A stretch of 64,000 nt of DNA from Micromonospora mirobrigensis (GCF_900091555.1 NZ_FMCX01000008.1:62001-126000); one strand, 5' to 3'. Shown: positions 1 through 8,525, counted from the first letter of the stretch. Notes: a model not told the origin generated them from the sequence alone. Translations and numbers: made by a program.

Positions 1-738
1 ATCGCGATCGGCGGCGAGGACACCCTCGGGGTCGCCACCAAGCTGCACGAGCTGGGCGTCAACGTGATCGGCGTCCCGAAGACGATCGACAACGACCTCG
101 GCGCCACCGACTACACCTTCGGCTTCGACACCGCGGTCAACATCGCGATGGAGGCCATCGACCGGCTGCACACCACCGCGGAGAGCCACCACCGCACGCT
201 GGTCGTCGAGGTGATGGGCCGGCACGCCGGCTGGATCGCCCTGCACGCCGGCCTGGCCGGTGGCGCCAACGTGATCCTGCTGCCGGAGCGGCAGTTCGAC
301 GTCGAGCAGGTCGCCGGCTACGTCGAGAAGCGCTTCCAGCACCAGTACGCCCCGATCGTGGTGGTCGCCGAGGGCGCCCAGCCGCTGGACGGCCAGATGG
401 TGCTGCACAACCAGGAGCTGGACTCGTTCGGTCACGTCCGCCTCGGCGGCATCGGCCAGTGGCTCGCCGAGCAGCTGGAGGCGAAGACCGGCAAGGAGGC
501 CCGCACCGTGGTGCTCGGCCACATCCAGCGCGGCGGCACCCCGACCGCGTTCGACCGGGTGCTCGCCACCCGGCTGGGCCTGCAGGCGATCGACGCGGCG
601 CACGAGGGCGACTGGGGCAAGATGGTCGCGATGCAGAGCACGGACATCGTCCGCGTCCCGCTCGCCGACGCGACCGCCGAGCTGAAGACCGTCCCGATCG
701 AGCGCTACGAAGAGGCCGAGGTCTTCTTCGGCAGCTGA
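1..738 (+). CDS. pfk: 6-phosphofructokinase, probably PPi-dependent (5' end outside window)
   Basis: Phosphorylates fructose 6-phosphate in glycolysis. The reading frame is open from base 1 and the N-terminus lies outside the window. Motifs seen: GGEDTLG near the start, PKTIDND about 20 residues later, EVMGRHAGWIA, and GHIQRGGTPTAFDR near the C-terminus. In group III actinobacterial enzymes, Gly at the position of Asp in GGED marks ATP users, while Asp (as in Amycolatopsis methanolica PPi-PFK) marks pyrophosphate users, so PPi dependence is inferred. A strong GC hairpin follows the stop and separates it from proC. The family call is secure; the phosphoryl donor is inferred from one residue. 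Confidence 0.9.
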   Translation: MAIGGEDTLGVATKLHELGVNVIGVPKTIDNDLGATDYTFGFDTAVNIAMEAIDRLHTTAESHHRTLVVEVMGRHAGWIALHAGLAGGANVILLPERQFDVEQVAGYVEKRFQHQYAPIVVVAEGAQPLDGQMVLHNQELDSFGHVRLGGIGQWLAEQLEAKTGKEARTVVLGHIQRGGTPTAFDRVLATRLGLQAIDAAHEGDWGKMVAMQSTDIVRVPLADATAELKTVPIERYEEAEVFFGS

Positions 739-745
739 TCCTGAC

Positions 746-777
746 GGGCGGCGCGGCGGGCGACCGCCGCGCCGCCC
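746..777 (+). terminator. Hairpin terminator after pfk
   Basis: A perfect 14-bp GC stem (746-759 with 764-777) closes a GCGA loop 8 nt after the pfk stop. There is no U-tract, as is usual for high-GC actinomycete terminators. Confidence 0.7.
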
Positions 778-809
778 CTGGTTCCCGGGCGACGGAAGGG
801 GTACGACCG

Positions 810-1628
810 ATGGGATCGGCCAGGCACACGGTCGCGGTGATCGGGGCGGGCAAGATCGGCGAGCTGATGCTCTCCGGGCTGCTGCGCTCGGGTTGGCCGG
901 TGGAGCGGCTGCTCGCCACGGCCCGGCGCCCCGCCCGCGCCGAGGAGCTGACCGCCCGGTACGGCGTCCGGGTGGTGGACAACCTCACCGCCGTGGACGA
1001 GGCGGCGGTGCTCGCCGTCTCGGTGAAGCCGCAGGACGCGGCCACCCTGCTGGACGAGATCGGTCCCAAGGTGCCGGCCGACAAGCTGGTCATCTCGCTC
1101 TGCGCCGGCCTGCCCACCACCTTCTTCGCCCGCCGGCTGCCCGAGGGCACCCCGGTGGTCCGGGTGATGACCAACACCCCGGCCCTGGTGGACGAGGCGA
1201 TGACCGCGATCTCGGCGGGGGCGCACGCCACCGGTGAGCACCTGGCGCTGGCCGAGGAGATGTTCAAGCCGCTGGGCTCCACGGTCCGGGTCCCCGAGTC
1301 CCAGCAGGACGCGGTGACCGCCCTCTCCGGCTCCGGCCCGGCGTACTTCTACCTGCTGGTCGAGGCGATGATCGACGCCGGCATCCTGCTCGGGCTGCCC
1401 CGGCAGGTGGCGCACGAGCTGATCGTGCAGACCGCGATCGGCTCGGCCGTCATGCTCCGTGACTCCGGCGAGCACCCGGTCAAGTTGCGTGAGGCGGTCA
1501 CCTCGCCGGCCGGCACCACCATCTCGGCGATCCGGGAGCTGGAGAAGCACGGGGTGCGGGCGGCGCTGCTGGCCGCGCTGGAGGCGGCCCGGGACCGGGC
1601 CCGGGAGCTGGCCGCCCAGGCCGACTGA
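810..1628 (+). CDS. proC: Pyrroline-5-carboxylate reductase
   Basis: Catalyses the last step of proline synthesis, the NAD(P)H-dependent reduction of pyrroline-5-carboxylate. The 272-residue protein has the usual ProC length. It starts with a Rossmann dinucleotide-binding segment (VAVIGAGKIGELM) and carries the family signature LSGSGPAYFYLLVEAM in the second half, followed by the all-alpha dimerisation domain. The ATG at 810 was chosen because it directly precedes the Rossmann strand and follows a purine-rich GGAAGGGG site at 795-802. The same frame is open further upstream, but that part runs antisense-like through pfk and has no family match. Confidence 0.95.
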   Translation: MGSARHTVAVIGAGKIGELMLSGLLRSGWPVERLLATARRPARAEELTARYGVRVVDNLTAVDEAAVLAVSVKPQDAATLLDEIGPKVPADKLVISLCAGLPTTFFARRLPEGTPVVRVMTNTPALVDEAMTAISAGAHATGEHLALAEEMFKPLGSTVRVPESQQDAVTALSGSGPAYFYLLVEAMIDAGILLGLPRQVAHELIVQTAIGSAVMLRDSGEHPVKLREAVTSPAGTTISAIRELEKHGVRAALLAALEAARDRARELAAQAD

Positions 1629-1709
1629 GCGGAGCGCCCCACCCCCCGACCGGGGCGCGGTCGGACCAGCGGTGGCCCGAGGCGCCCGCCCGACCCCGCC
1701 CGCGCCCGC

Positions 1710-1833
1710 CTTTGCTCTGCTGCCCGCCACGCATCAGTAGCGGTAGGTAACCGGGGTGGCCGTGGGCCGTGCGGCCGATCGGGTAACCGACGCCAGGTCA
1801 TCGCGGTGGTGCGTCGGGGGCAGCAGAGCAAAG
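1710..1833. repeat. Dispersed inverted repeat, copy A
   Basis: Arms CTTTGCTCTGCTGCCC (1710-1725) and its exact reverse complement (1818-1833) flank about 92 bp. Similarity to copy B (32255-32327) continues inward from the arms as CCACGCA-n-CAG. GGTAACC occurs twice inside (1746-1752 and 1782-1788). The element fills the middle of the 1629-2004 gap between proC and the DUF2203 gene; apart from a weak promoter at its end, I see no coding sequence in that gap. Confidence 0.8.
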
Positions 1834-2004
1834 CGGTGGCCGGGAGGATGCCGCCCCGGCGCCCCACGGATACGGGCAGTGACCGATCGACCGGTCACCC
1901 AGCGCCTCGAACGCGACTCGCGCACCGCGCCGTCGTGCCGGCGGACCCGGGCCGCGGTCGCCTCGGGGAGTTCGTCGCCGGGTCCCGTGCCGCATACTGC
2001 TCGG

Positions 2005-2355
2005 GTGTTCACCCTCGCCCAGTCGCGACACCTGGTGGCGACGCTGCGCCCGCGGATCGACGAGCTGGTCCGGCTGCGCGCCGACCTGGCCGAGCTCCGG
2101 GCCGACCTGGCCGGCCACGGGATGAGCGTCCACGGTGGGCTGGCCGAGGTCAAGGCGCTGGAGGCCCGGCTGCACGGCATCGTGGACGAGCTCCACGAGC
2201 ACGACATCCAGGTCAAGGGGATCGCCCCGGTGCTGCTGGACTTCCCCGGCGAGCGCGGGGGCCGGCCGGTGCTGTGGTGCTGGCTGGAGGGGGACGGCGA
2301 CGTGCGCTGGTACCACCGGGTCGAGTGCGGCTTCGCGGGCCGCCGCCCGGTCTGA
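2005..2355 (+). CDS. DUF2203 family protein
   Basis: A 116-residue cytoplasmic protein of unknown function that matches the DUF2203 (COG4911) pattern. It has a charged helical N-terminal half (ARLRPRID-like, repeated leucine/arginine/aspartate heptads, residues 5-65) and a C-terminal beta part with DFPGERGGRPVLWCW and WYHRVECGF. The GTG at 2005 has no Shine-Dalgarno site, but a CATACT -10-like box at 1993-1998 lies 6 nt upstream, so the mRNA is probably leaderless. It converges on the dehydratase gene downstream. I cannot assign a function. Confidence 0.8.
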   Translation: MFTLAQSRHLVATLRPRIDELVRLRADLAELRADLAGHGMSVHGGLAEVKALEARLHGIVDELHEHDIQVKGIAPVLLDFPGERGGRPVLWCWLEGDGDVRWYHRVECGFAGRRPV

Positions 2356-2416
2356 GCCGCCGCCGGTCCGCACGGCGAGAGAGCTGAGCGGCGAGAGACC
2401 TGAGCGGCGGAACAGC

Positions 2417-3364
2417 TCAGCCCAGGGTGGCCAGCGTCGCCGGGGCGACGTTGCCGCCGCTGAGCACCAGCACCGTCCGCCCGTGCGGCGAGGTCTCGAC
2501 CAGCCCGGCGCGCAGCGCCGCCAGCCCGACCGCCGCCGAGGGTTCCACCAGCAGTTTCGTGGCGTCCAGCAGCTCCGCCCAGGCGGGCAGGATGGACTCC
2601 TCGGGAACCTCGACCACCGCGTCGACCAGCGCCCGGACGTGGGCCAGGGTGTGTTGGCCGGCGAAGGGCGCGGCCAGCCCGTCCGCCACCGACGACGGCC
2701 GCTGCGGCGGCACGCCACCGGCCGTGCGCAGGGCGTACGACACGACGTTCGCGCCGGCCGGTTCCACCCCGACGACCCGGGTCCGCGGCGACGTCGACCG
2801 CAGGGCCGCGGCGACGCCGCTGATCAGTCCACCCCCACCCACCGGCACCAGGACGAGGTCCGGCGGGGGCCCGTCGGCCAGGATCTCCCGGCCGACGGTG
2901 GCGGCGCCGGCGATGACGTCGGGGTGGTCGAAGGGTTCCAGCAGGTGCCAGCCGCGTTCGGCCGCGAGGGCCCGGGCGGTGGCGACCAGCTCGTCGGTCA
3001 GCAGCACCTCGGCGCCGTACCGGCGCACCGTCGCCACCTTGGTGGAGACCGCCCAGGTCGGCATGCAGACCACGGTGGGCAGCCCGAAGGCGTGCCCGGC
3101 GTACGCCACGGCGGCCGCGTGGTTGCCGGCGGAGAAGGCCACCAGCCCGGCCGGCGGGGCGTCCCGCTCGGCGAGGGCGAGCAGGGCGTTCAGCGCGCCC
3201 CGGGTCTTGAAGCTGCCGGTGTGCTGGAGGTTCTCCGCCTTGACCGCGAGCGGCAGGCCGAGGTCGTCGCCGAGCCGGGGACAGGGCAGCAGCGGGGTGT
3301 GCACCACCCGGCCGGCCAGTCGTCGTTGCGCCGCCGTGATCTCGTCCTCGGTGACCAGTCGCAC
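2417..3364 (-). CDS. PLP-dependent threonine/serine dehydratase
   Basis: A fold type II PLP enzyme of 315 residues, probably deaminating threonine or serine to the 2-oxo acid. Visible motifs are GSFKTRGA (Schiff-base lysine), FSAGNHAAAVA, the glycine-rich phosphate-binding loop VPVGGGGLISG, and a closing VLSGGNV. It lacks the C-terminal ACT regulatory domain of biosynthetic IlvA, so a catabolic or serine/threonine racemase-like role is possible. The GTG at 3364 is preferred over an in-frame upstream codon because TAGGCT (3372-3377, minus strand) lies 7 nt before it, pointing to leaderless transcription. Confidence 0.88.
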   Translation of the reverse strand: MRLVTEDEITAAQRRLAGRVVHTPLLPCPRLGDDLGLPLAVKAENLQHTGSFKTRGALNALLALAERDAPPAGLVAFSAGNHAAAVAYAGHAFGLPTVVCMPTWAVSTKVATVRRYGAEVLLTDELVATARALAAERGWHLLEPFDHPDVIAGAATVGREILADGPPPDLVLVPVGGGGLISGVAAALRSTSPRTRVVGVEPAGANVVSYALRTAGGVPPQRPSSVADGLAAPFAGQHTLAHVRALVDAVVEVPEESILPAWAELLDATKLLVEPSAAVGLAALRAGLVETSPHGRTVLVLSGGNVAPATLATLG

Positions 3365-3415
3365 GCCGCGCAGCCTAGCCGCGCCCCGGCCGGTCCGCCG
3401 CACCGCGAGGTCCGG

Positions 3416-4117
3416 TCAGCCGGCCGCGGAGTCGGGGAACAGCTCGCCGGCGGACTGCGCGACGGCGAAGACCACCAGGTTGTCCCGGTAGTGGCGGGAG
3501 CGCCGGTCGAAGTCCCCGGCGCAGGTGATCAGCCGCAGCTCCGGTCCGGGGGTGGGGCCGTAGACGGCGGCGGTGGGGAACCGGTCCTTGGGGGTGCGCA
3601 GCGAGCCGGTGACCCGGAAGGTCACCGGCCGGCCGCCACGCCACACCTCGACCGGGTCGCCGGGGCGCAGCTCGCCGAGGCGGGCGAAGACGGCCGGGCC
3701 GGTGGGGGAGTCGACGTGACCGGCGATCACCGCCGGGCCCGGGTCGCCGGGGGCCGGGCCGCCGCCGTACCAGCCGGCCTCGGCGAAGTCGGCCGGCGGC
3801 GCCAGCTCACCGGCCCGGTCCAGGCCGAGCACCGCCAGCCGGGAGTCGACGCCGATCCGCGCGACGCGTACCCGGGTGGGTGGACCCTGGGGACGGCGGG
3901 CCGCGGCGGTGGTCGGCGTGGCGGTGGCGGCTGTCGCGGTGGTGGGGCAGTCGTCGGCGCAGCCGGGCAGCCAGACGGCGGCCGGGCCGGGCGTGCGGGT
4001 GGTGGCGATGCCGACGCCGGTGCCGGCGGCCAGGCAGAGCGCGGCGCCGGCCGCGACCAGGGCGGCCCGGCTCCGGCGGCCCGCCCGGTGCCGCCGGATC
4101 GCCGCGCCGGTGGTCAC
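3416..4117 (-). CDS. Class F sortase
   Basis: A 233-residue membrane-anchored transpeptidase. A positively charged start and one hydrophobic helix (about residues 20-37) precede a Thr/Pro/Ala-rich linker and the sortase barrel. The catalytic His lies in AGHVDS and the Cys in LITCAGDFD, and an Arg-rich stretch follows. This spacing and the domain's lack of further modules fit actinobacterial class F. The GTG start overlaps the stop of the DUF4397 gene by 4 nt, so the pair is translationally coupled. The DUF4397 protein is therefore the obvious candidate substrate. Confidence 0.88.
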   Translation of the reverse strand: MTTGAAIRRHRAGRRSRAALVAAGAALCLAAGTGVGIATTRTPGPAAVWLPGCADDCPTTATAATATPTTAAARRPQGPPTRVRVARIGVDSRLAVLGLDRAGELAPPADFAEAGWYGGGPAPGDPGPAVIAGHVDSPTGPAVFARLGELRPGDPVEVWRGGRPVTFRVTGSLRTPKDRFPTAAVYGPTPGPELRLITCAGDFDRRSRHYRDNLVVFAVAQSAGELFPDSAAG

Positions 4118-4974
4118 CAGGTGGTGCGCCGCCGGCGCAGCAGCAGCGCACCCGCCACGGCGGCGCCCGCGAGCAGCCCGCCGGCCAGCATCGGGTACGC
4201 CCCGACGCCCGGCCGGGCCGTTCCGCCGGCGCCGGTCTGCACGCCGCCGGTGGGCACGACCGTGCCGCCCCGGGCGTCCTCGCGCAGCTCGGCGACGAGA
4301 CCGCCGCGCTTGGCGTCCAGGACCAGCAGCGAGTAGACGGCGCCGCCGGCGAGGGTCACCTCGGCGGTGGCGCTCGGCCCGTTGCGCCCGTCCAGCCGCA
4401 GCCGCCACCGGCCGGGCTGCACCTCGCGATAGCCGGTGGTGGTGGCGAACCGGACCGCGTCGGCGATGGCCGGGCCGTCGGCGGCGGCCACGTCGAGCAC
4501 CGGGGTACGCACCGACGCCTGCACGACGCGGACCTTCGCCCGACCCGGCGCGGGTGCGCCGAGGTCGTCGCGGAGCACCCGCAGCCCGAGATCGGCGTGC
4601 CGGCCCACTCCGGCCACCGTGTACGCCCCGCCGGCGGTCACCGCCACCTCGGTGGTGAGCACCGGCGGCTGGTCGGCCGGGGCGCCCGCCTCGCGCATCG
4701 CCACCGCGTACCGGCCGGCCGGCAGCGGCAGGTACGCCGACACCACCCCGTACGCGACGCCGGGGAAGCGGCGCGGTTCGGCGGCGCCCGGCGCGGTGAG
4801 GTAGACGTCCACCGCGGGAGTGTCGGGGGAGAGGTGGGCCAGCCGGACGTACCCGACGGTGTCCGCCGCCGTGGCGGCCCGGGCCGGCGTGGGTCCGCCG
4901 CTCAGCGCGGCGCCGAACAGGAGCGCGGCGGCGGCGGCGAACAGCCGGCGCGGCGCGGTACGGAGCTGGGGCAT
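4114..4974 (-). CDS. DUF4397 domain-containing secreted membrane-anchored protein
   Basis: A 286-residue exported protein. It has a signal peptide (residues 1-33, ending near PARA), then two DUF4397 units with the signature YVRLAHLSPDTPAVDVYL, and a C-terminal tail of VVPTGGVQTG, a hydrophobic helix and RRRRTTW. That tail has the layout of a sortase sorting signal without a canonical LPXTG. ATG 4974 is preceded by GGGAG. It is the first gene of a two-gene operon with the class F sortase, so cell-surface anchoring is inferred. The biochemical role of DUF4397 is unknown to me. Confidence 0.85.
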   Translation of the reverse strand: MPQLRTAPRRLFAAAAALLFGAALSGGPTPARAATAADTVGYVRLAHLSPDTPAVDVYLTAPGAAEPRRFPGVAYGVVSAYLPLPAGRYAVAMREAGAPADQPPVLTTEVAVTAGGAYTVAGVGRHADLGLRVLRDDLGAPAPGRAKVRVVQASVRTPVLDVAAADGPAIADAVRFATTTGYREVQPGRWRLRLDGRNGPSATAEVTLAGGAVYSLLVLDAKRGGLVAELREDARGGTVVPTGGVQTGAGGTARPGVGAYPMLAGGLLAGAAVAGALLLRRRRTTW

Positions 4975-5129
4975 GTGGTCGTCTCCCGGTTCTCGGCTGG
5001 GACGACCACCAGAGTCTCGTAGGCGGGACTGCGGCGCAACCCGACCCGCCACGGCAGGGCGGTCCGGTACGCCGGCATTCCGGCTCCCGGTCCTTTGCAG
5101 GAAAATTTCAAGTCCCGGAAACAGGTTGG

Positions 5130-5212
5130 CAATGATTTGTGGCCAATGATCTTTATGGACGACTGTCGTCAATCTCCGAGCTACCGTCGCGTACGATCTT
5201 ATTGATATCAAT
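5130..5212 (+). promoter_or_regulatory. AT-rich regulatory region upstream of the SGNH lipase
   Basis: An unusually AT-rich patch in the divergent gap between the DUF4397 and lipase genes. CAATGAT occurs twice (5130-5136, 5144-5150, 14 bp apart). A TACGAT -10-like box is at 5192-5197 and a 12-bp palindrome ATTGATATCAAT at 5201-5212. These look like regulator-binding sites; no known consensus was matched. Confidence 0.4.
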
Positions 5213-5248
5213 CTCCCACACACCACTTCCCACCCCCTGGAGTGCGAC

Positions 5249-6052
5249 GTGCGGAGATCCCGTCTCGTGACCCTCGCCCTGAGCGCGGCGACATCCCTGG
5301 CTGCCGTGTTCGCCCTGGCCACCCCCGCCCTGGCCGCCCCCACCGACCAGTACGTCGCCCTCGGTGACTCGTACGCCTCCGGCGTCGGCGCCGGCAGCTA
5401 CACCACCGAGAGCGGCTCGTGCCAGCGCAGCACCAACGCCTACCCGGCGCTCTACAACGCCTACGTCCAGCCGGCCTCCTACCGCTCGGTGGCCTGCTCC
5501 GGAGCGCGCACCACGGACGTGATCAACAGTCAGCTCGGCGCGCTCAGCTCGGCCACCACGCTGGTCAGTGTGACCGTCGGCGGCAACGACGTCGGCTTCT
5601 CGAACATCATGACCACCTGCGTGCTGTACAGCGAGTCGCAGTGCGTCGCCGCCGTGCAGGCCGCCGAGGACAAGGCCCGCGCCCAGCTCCCCGGCCTGCT
5701 GGCCAACGTCTACAACGGAATCCGCGGCCGGTCCCCGTCGGCCCGGGTGGTGGTGGTGGGCTACCCGGTCTTCTACCAGCTCGGCACCCTCTGCGTCGGG
5801 TTGAGCGCGACCTCCCGCGCGAAGATCAACGAGGGCATCAACCTGGTGGACGACATCACCCGCACGGCCGCCGGGAACGCGGGCTTCCGGTTCGCCGACG
5901 TCCGGTCGATCTTCGTCGGCCACCAGCTGTGCAGCTACGGCGACAAGTGGCTGCACGCCTTGAACTACACCAACATCGGGATCTCGTACCACCCCACCGC
6001 GGCCGGCCAGTCCGGCGGCTACTACCCGGTCTTCCGCAACACCGCCGGCTGA
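5249..6052 (+). CDS. Secreted SGNH-family lipase/esterase
   Basis: An extracellular ester hydrolase of 267 residues. The signal peptide runs to about residue 29 (TPALA before APTDQ). All four SGNH blocks are visible: GDSYASG (catalytic Ser41), ACSGA (Gly block), VGGNDVGF (Asn block) and SYHPTAAGQ (His about 248). Six cysteines suggest the three disulfides of the Streptomyces-type enzymes. The GTG start at 5249 follows GGAG at 5239-5242. A long UUCG-capped hairpin terminates the gene. Substrate (phospholipid, triglyceride or acetylated polymer) cannot be told from the sequence. Confidence 0.92.
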   Translation: MRRSRLVTLALSAATSLAAVFALATPALAAPTDQYVALGDSYASGVGAGSYTTESGSCQRSTNAYPALYNAYVQPASYRSVACSGARTTDVINSQLGALSSATTLVSVTVGGNDVGFSNIMTTCVLYSESQCVAAVQAAEDKARAQLPGLLANVYNGIRGRSPSARVVVVGYPVFYQLGTLCVGLSATSRAKINEGINLVDDITRTAAGNAGFRFADVRSIFVGHQLCSYGDKWLHALNYTNIGISYHPTAAGQSGGYYPVFRNTAG

Positions 6053-6063
6053 GCTCCGCGCCG

Positions 6064-6106
6064 CCCGCGCCGCCCGCGGAGGCTTCGGCCTCCCGGGCGG
6101 CGCGGG
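6064..6106 (+). terminator. Terminator after the SGNH lipase gene
   Basis: A hairpin of 13 + 6 bp (6064-6076 with 6094-6106, then GGAGGC 6078-6083 with GCCTCC 6088-6093) with one bulged base and a TTCG tetraloop, 12 nt after the stop. Confidence 0.85.
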
Positions 6107-6136
6107 TTGACGGGCGACCGCGACCCGGCAATGCTG

Positions 6137-6150
6137 TGGAAGCGCTCCCA
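6137..6150. promoter_or_regulatory. CebR-like operator
   Basis: TGGAAGCGCTCCCA differs at one base from the CebR box TGGGAGCGCTCCCA that controls cellulose-utilisation genes in Streptomyces and Thermobifida. It lies 36 nt upstream of the GH44 glucanase start, a repressing position. Confidence 0.75.
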
Positions 6151-6186
6151 TCGGCGAGCTTGATTCCTTCGGAAGGGAAGAAGCTC

Positions 6187-8463
6187 GTGCGTCCCACCAC
6201 AGCACTGCTCCCGCTCACCCTGGCCGTCGCCCTCGGCGGCCTGGTACCGACCGGACCGGCCCAGGCCGCCACCGCCGGACCGGCCCTGGCCGTCGACGCC
6301 ACCGCCGGCCGGCACCCGATCAGCCCGTACATCTACGGCATGAACTTCGCCGACGAGGCCCTGGCCCGCGACATCCGGCTGCCGGTGCACCGGTACGGCG
6401 GCAACGCCACCACCCGCTACAACTTCCGCGCCGACACCACCAACCGGGCGTCGGACTGGTACTTCGAGAACATCCCCAACGACAACGCCGACCCGGCGAG
6501 CCTGCCCCGGGGCTCCGAGGGCGACCGGTTCGTCGCCGGCAACAAGGCCACCGGCGCCGCCACCATCATGACCGTCCCACTGCTCGGCTGGGTGGCCAAG
6601 GACCGGGGCCGGGCCTGCGGCTTCAGCGTGGCGAAGTACGGCCCGCAGCAGTCCACCGACCCCTGGTCACCCGACTGCGGCAACGGGAGGAAGCCGGACG
6701 GCACCCCGATCACCGGCAACGACCCGACCGACACCAGCGTCGCGGCCGGACCGGAGTACGTCACCGACCTCGTGAACCACCTCAAGGGCGAGTTCGGGTC
6801 GGCGGCCGACGGGGGCGTCCAGTTCTACAACCTGGACAACGAGCCCGACCTCTGGCACGCCACCCACCGCGACGTGCGTCCCACCGGCCTCGGCTACGAC
6901 GAGCTGCGCGACCGCACCTACCGGTACGCCGCCGCGATCAAGGCGGCCGACCCGCGGGCGTTGACCCTCGGCCCGGTCGGCTGGGGGCTGAACTCGATCT
7001 TCTACTCGGGACTGGACCAGGACACCTGCGGGCGTACCGGGTGCTGGTCGAACCCGCCGGACAGGGCCGCGCACGGGGGTCAGGACCTCGGCCCGTGGTA
7101 CCTGGACCGGATGCGCGAGTACGAGCAGCAGTACGGCACCCGGATCCTCGACTACTTCGACATCCACCTCTACCCGCAGCAGTCCGGGGTGAGCGCCGAG
7201 GCGGCCGGCGACGCCGCCACCCAGGCGCTGCGGCTGCGCTCCACCCGCCAGCTCTGGGACCCGACGTACGTCGACGAGAGCTGGATCAACCAGCCGGTCC
7301 GCTTCGTCCCCCGGATGCGGGAGCTGGTCGACCAGCACTACCCGGGTACGAAGATCGCGATGACCGAGTACAGCTGGGGCGGCTTCGGCTCGCTCAACGG
7401 CGCGCTCGCCGAGGCCGACGTGCTCGGCATCCTCGGGCGCGAGGGGGTCGACCTGGCCAGCCTCTGGACCGCCCCCAAGGCGGACCAGCCGGTGGCGAAC
7501 GCGTTCCGGATCTACCGCAACTACGACGGCGCCGGTGGCGCGTTCGGCGAGACCTCGCTGCGGGCCACCAGCGCCGACCAGGGGAAGCTGGCCGTGTACG
7601 CGGCCGAGCGCGGCGCCGACAAGGCGCTCACCCTGGTCGTGGTCAACAAGTCCGGTGACGATCTGACCAGCCCGGTGGCCCTCACCGGCGCGTCCGCCGG
7701 CACCGCACGGGTGTACCGCTACAGCGCGGCGAACCTCGCCGGCGTCGTCCGGGAGGCCGACCAGCAGGTGGGTCCGACCGGGTTCACCGCCACCTTCCCG
7801 GCCAACTCCATCACCCACCTGGTGCTGCCGCGCGGCGCCACGTCCGGCGACACCACGCCGCCGAGCGCCCCGGGCCGGCCCACCGCCGGCACGGTGACCG
7901 GTGACAGCGTCGCGTTGAGCTGGTCGCCGTCCACCGACGACACCGGCGTGACCGGGTACGACGTGCACCGGGTCGACGCCACCGGCCCGGTCAAGGTGGG
8001 CAGCGCCACGGGGACCTCGTACACCGTCAGCGGTCTGGCGGCGGACACGGCGTACACCTTCGTGGTGACCGCGCGGGACGCGGCCGGCAACGTCTCGGCG
8101 GCCTCGCCCGGGCTGACCGTGCGGACCGCGCCGGTGGGTACGCCGACCGGTGGCTGCACGGTGGGCTGGACGACGAGCAGCTGGCCGGGCGGGTTCACCG
8201 CCACCGTCACGATCACCAACACCGGCAGCACCGCGATCGACGGCTGGAAGCTGGCCTTCGACTTCCCGACCACCACCCAGAAGCTCGGCCAGGGCTGGTC
8301 GGCGACCTGGAAGCAGAGCGGCGCCACGGTGACCGCGCAGAACCTGAGCTGGAACGGCCGGCTCGCGCCGGGGGCGTCCACCGGCATCGGCTTCAACGGC
8401 ACCTGGTCCGGGTCCAACCCGGCGCCGGCCGCGTTCACCCTCAACGGTCAACGCTGCGGCTGA
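6187..8463 (+). CDS. Secreted GH44 endoglucanase/xyloglucanase with FnIII and CBM2
   Basis: A 758-residue secreted beta-glucanase. Domain order: signal peptide (1 to about 28, ending AQAA), GH44 catalytic domain (about 35-550), fibronectin type III (about 555-648), and a C-terminal family 2 cellulose-binding module (about 657-757, framed by CTVGW and the closing GQRC). Putative acid/base Glu219 is in NLDNEPDLWH and nucleophile Glu394 in MTEYSWGG. GTG 6187 was chosen because GGAAGGGA lies 8 nt upstream and a signal peptide follows; the frame is open further upstream but overlaps the previous gene. The CebR-like box upstream suggests repression unless cello-oligosaccharides are present. Confidence 0.92.
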   Translation: MRPTTALLPLTLAVALGGLVPTGPAQAATAGPALAVDATAGRHPISPYIYGMNFADEALARDIRLPVHRYGGNATTRYNFRADTTNRASDWYFENIPNDNADPASLPRGSEGDRFVAGNKATGAATIMTVPLLGWVAKDRGRACGFSVAKYGPQQSTDPWSPDCGNGRKPDGTPITGNDPTDTSVAAGPEYVTDLVNHLKGEFGSAADGGVQFYNLDNEPDLWHATHRDVRPTGLGYDELRDRTYRYAAAIKAADPRALTLGPVGWGLNSIFYSGLDQDTCGRTGCWSNPPDRAAHGGQDLGPWYLDRMREYEQQYGTRILDYFDIHLYPQQSGVSAEAAGDAATQALRLRSTRQLWDPTYVDESWINQPVRFVPRMRELVDQHYPGTKIAMTEYSWGGFGSLNGALAEADVLGILGREGVDLASLWTAPKADQPVANAFRIYRNYDGAGGAFGETSLRATSADQGKLAVYAAERGADKALTLVVVNKSGDDLTSPVALTGASAGTARVYRYSAANLAGVVREADQQVGPTGFTATFPANSITHLVLPRGATSGDTTPPSAPGRPTAGTVTGDSVALSWSPSTDDTGVTGYDVHRVDATGPVKVGSATGTSYTVSGLAADTAYTFVVTARDAAGNVSAASPGLTVRTAPVGTPTGGCTVGWTTSSWPGGFTATVTITNTGSTAIDGWKLAFDFPTTTQKLGQGWSATWKQSGATVTAQNLSWNGRLAPGASTGIGFNGTWSGSNPAPAAFTLNGQRCG

Positions 8464-8478
8464 CCGGTGAGCCAGGTC

Positions 8479-8506
8479 GGGCCCGGGGCGTGACCGCCCC
8501 GGGCCC
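8479..8506. terminator. Bidirectional terminator between the GH44 and gpx genes
   Basis: A perfect 12-bp stem (8479-8490 with 8495-8506) with a TGAC loop lies between two convergent genes. Confidence 0.8.
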
Positions 8507-8525
8507 GTTCCGTGTCCGCCGACGG

